Shown here: piece after piece, positions 6,475 to 7,221 of the stretch | Layout of the letters: each line of letters starts with the position of its first letter | How positions within the stretch are numbered: position 1 is the stretch's first letter | Translations under genes and position numbers: made by a program | Notes under the pieces: model-generated | What the model was told of the DNA's origin: nothing | What the model saw: the letters and a program-made list of their open reading frames with translations, nothing else | Databases searched by the model: none | DNA from: Chloroflexota bacterium | GTDB taxonomy: Bacteria > Chloroflexota > Anaerolineae > Thermoflexales > Thermoflexaceae | Assembly (NCBI GenBank): GCA_030550075.1 | Contig: JAUQQB010000140.1 | Coordinates: 1-7,221, forward strand | Direction of reading: 5' to 3' | Length of the DNA stretch: 7,221 bases

Positions 6475-6569
6475 GGGTTGATGAATGCATGGCTTCACCT
6501 CAAAGCCAACATGAGCCTAACATGATGTCTCTTCCTTTTACCTAATGAGAGCGCCAATGGAGGAGCTCG

Positions 6570-7184
6570 ATGGACTTCGTCGGGATGGTCTTGGCTTTGC
6601 TCCTCACCCTGATGGTCCTGAGCTATCTGATTGATGACACGGCTGTGTATCGTCTGGCCGCTAGCTTGCTGGTCGGGTTCAGCGTGGGCTATTTCATGGC
6701 GGTAATGCTGTGGAACATCCTGATCCCCCAATGGCGCGAAATCATGACCACAACTGATCCCTTGCGGCGGAATCTGCTGTTTCTGGAAGCGGGGTTGGGG
6801 ATTTTGCTCCTGGCTAAAGGGGTGCCCCGGCTGGGTCTCGTGGGAGATCTCGGGCTGGCAGTCGCCCTGGGGATCGGTTTGGGGACCGCAGGGGCAGGGG
6901 CCGTATTCGGGACCCTAGGGCCTCAACTGATGGCTGGAGCAGGTCAGGGCATCACTCTGGGGCTGGTGGCGACCTTGCTGGCGTTGCTGACGGCTCAGTT
7001 CTATCGCCCTCCGGCCAGGGGCCGCATTCTGGAGCGGCTCTGGACCGGAGTTCAGGCTCTGGGGCGCGCGGTGTGGGCGTTCGCGCTCGGCACGCTGTTC
7101 GGCGGTGCGCTGATCACTGGGATCTCTCTTCTGATCGGCCGCGCGGAGTTTTTGATTCAGATGCTGAGCCAGTGGTGGCGGTAA
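6570..7184 (+). CDS. Six-helix integral membrane protein of unknown function
   Basis: 204 residues with hydrophobic segments at about 3-22, 28-52, 69-84, 94-117, 126-144 and 164-190. The N-terminal part LSYLIDDTAVYRLAASLLVGFSVGY (17-41) resembles an uncharacterised Chloroflexota membrane family I recall, with an LSYLxGDNxxxRxAxxLxVG-like opening, seen near DUF6754 genes; this is recall, not a search. The central region is Gly-rich (GLAVALGIGLGTAGAGAVFG at 95-114), indicating closely packed helices. No transport or catalytic signature is visible. ATG 6570 is preceded by GGAGGAG at 6559-6565. The gene follows the MITE, so it may now depend on a promoter I could not identify or on read-through past the element's hairpin. 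It is probably another membrane component of the same assembly (inference). Confidence 0.82.
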   Translation: MDFVGMVLALLLTLMVLSYLIDDTAVYRLAASLLVGFSVGYFMAVMLWNILIPQWREIMTTTDPLRRNLLFLEAGLGILLLAKGVPRLGLVGDLGLAVALGIGLGTAGAGAVFGTLGPQLMAGAGQGITLGLVATLLALLTAQFYRPPARGRILERLWTGVQALGRAVWAFALGTLFGGALITGISLLIGRAEFLIQMLSQWWR

Positions 7185-7208
7185 AAGAACTTTCGGGGGT
7201 CTGGGCAG

Positions 7209-7221
7209 AGGCCAAAGGCCT
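7209..7221. other. Short hairpin cut by the window end
   Basis: AGGCC (7209-7213) and GGCCT (7217-7221) form a perfect 5-bp stem with an AAA loop, 25 nt after the stop of the last gene. The window ends on the last base of the stem, so a longer stem is excluded on that side only by lack of sequence, and a following T-run cannot be seen. It may be the start of a terminator. Confidence 0.3.

Larger units (their letters stand above)
6166..6524. mobile_element. MITE-like non-autonomous element with 26-bp TIRs and 6-bp target duplication
   Basis: The element spans 6172-6518 (347 bp). Its ends are 26-bp terminal inverted repeats: 6172-6197, beginning AGGCTCATGTCGG, and 6493-6518, beginning CTTCACCTCAAAG. 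They match at 25 of 26 positions, differing at one C/T. Directly outside both ends is the same hexamer AACATG (6166-6171 and 6519-6524), as expected for a target-site duplication. The interior has no credible gene, so transposition would need a transposase supplied from elsewhere. The exact centre carries a 21-bp-arm palindrome, and a degraded copy of its core lies at 6454-6474. I cannot assign a parent insertion-sequence family from the ends alone. Removing the element and one hexamer would leave 79 bp between the flanking genes. It explains most of the 432-bp stretch without a gene. Confidence 0.85.

Noticed and set aside
6154..6490. Two minus-strand open frames inside the MITE (6154-6384 and 6293-6490)
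   Set aside because: They run through the terminal repeat or the central palindrome, overlap each other and show no protein-like composition or known motif.
1..7221. CRISPR array, tRNA or rRNA genes
   Set aside because: No regularly spaced direct repeats, and no cloverleaf or conserved rRNA segments were seen on either strand.

Overview
The window looks like a GC-rich chromosome segment of a Chloroflexota bacterium, probably a thermophilic Anaerolineae/Thermoflexus-type lineage. This is a judgement from recalled protein families (a DUF6754-like protein and companion membrane proteins typical of that phylum), not from a search. All seven supported genes are on the + strand.

Layout: (1) 134-949 encodes a five-helix membrane protein with a long Pro/Ser/Thr-rich C-terminal tail. 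After a short gap holding a perfect 18-bp palindrome comes a MoxR-type AAA+ ATPase (1008-1958). A strong hairpin at 1970-2005 probably ends that transcript. (2) A good sigma70-like promoter (2068-2096) starts a second unit: a 73-aa protein (2129-2350), a DUF6754-like membrane-anchored protein overlapping it by 4 nt (2347-3075), and a six-helix membrane protein (3089-3712). (3) A 145-bp gap with several possible RNA stems precedes a large chimeric protein (3858-6137): two N-terminal zinc ribbons, about 400 residues of acidic Pro/Glu-rich linker, then a two-TM-anchored domain predicted to lie outside the cytoplasm. (4) The 432-bp gap that follows is mostly a 347-bp MITE-like element (6172-6518) with 26-bp terminal inverted repeats and a 6-bp target duplication. 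(5) A six-helix membrane protein (6570-7184) ends the window.

Genes 2129-7184 look like one functional neighbourhood, an envelope-associated assembly of unknown function. The DUF6754-like protein, the six-TM protein ending in a DRP(L/Y)S-like motif, the zinc-ribbon/TM/outer-domain protein and the last six-TM protein resemble sets I recall as co-occurring in Chloroflexota. The MoxR gene lacks the DUF58/von Willebrand-type partners that usually follow it, so whether it serves this assembly is open.

Most noteworthy non-coding content: the MITE with its exact target duplication, and a palindrome core (arms GGGGCGAAAA / TTTTCGCCCC) shared perfectly between the MITE centre and the hairpin downstream of moxR, with a third degraded copy inside the MITE.
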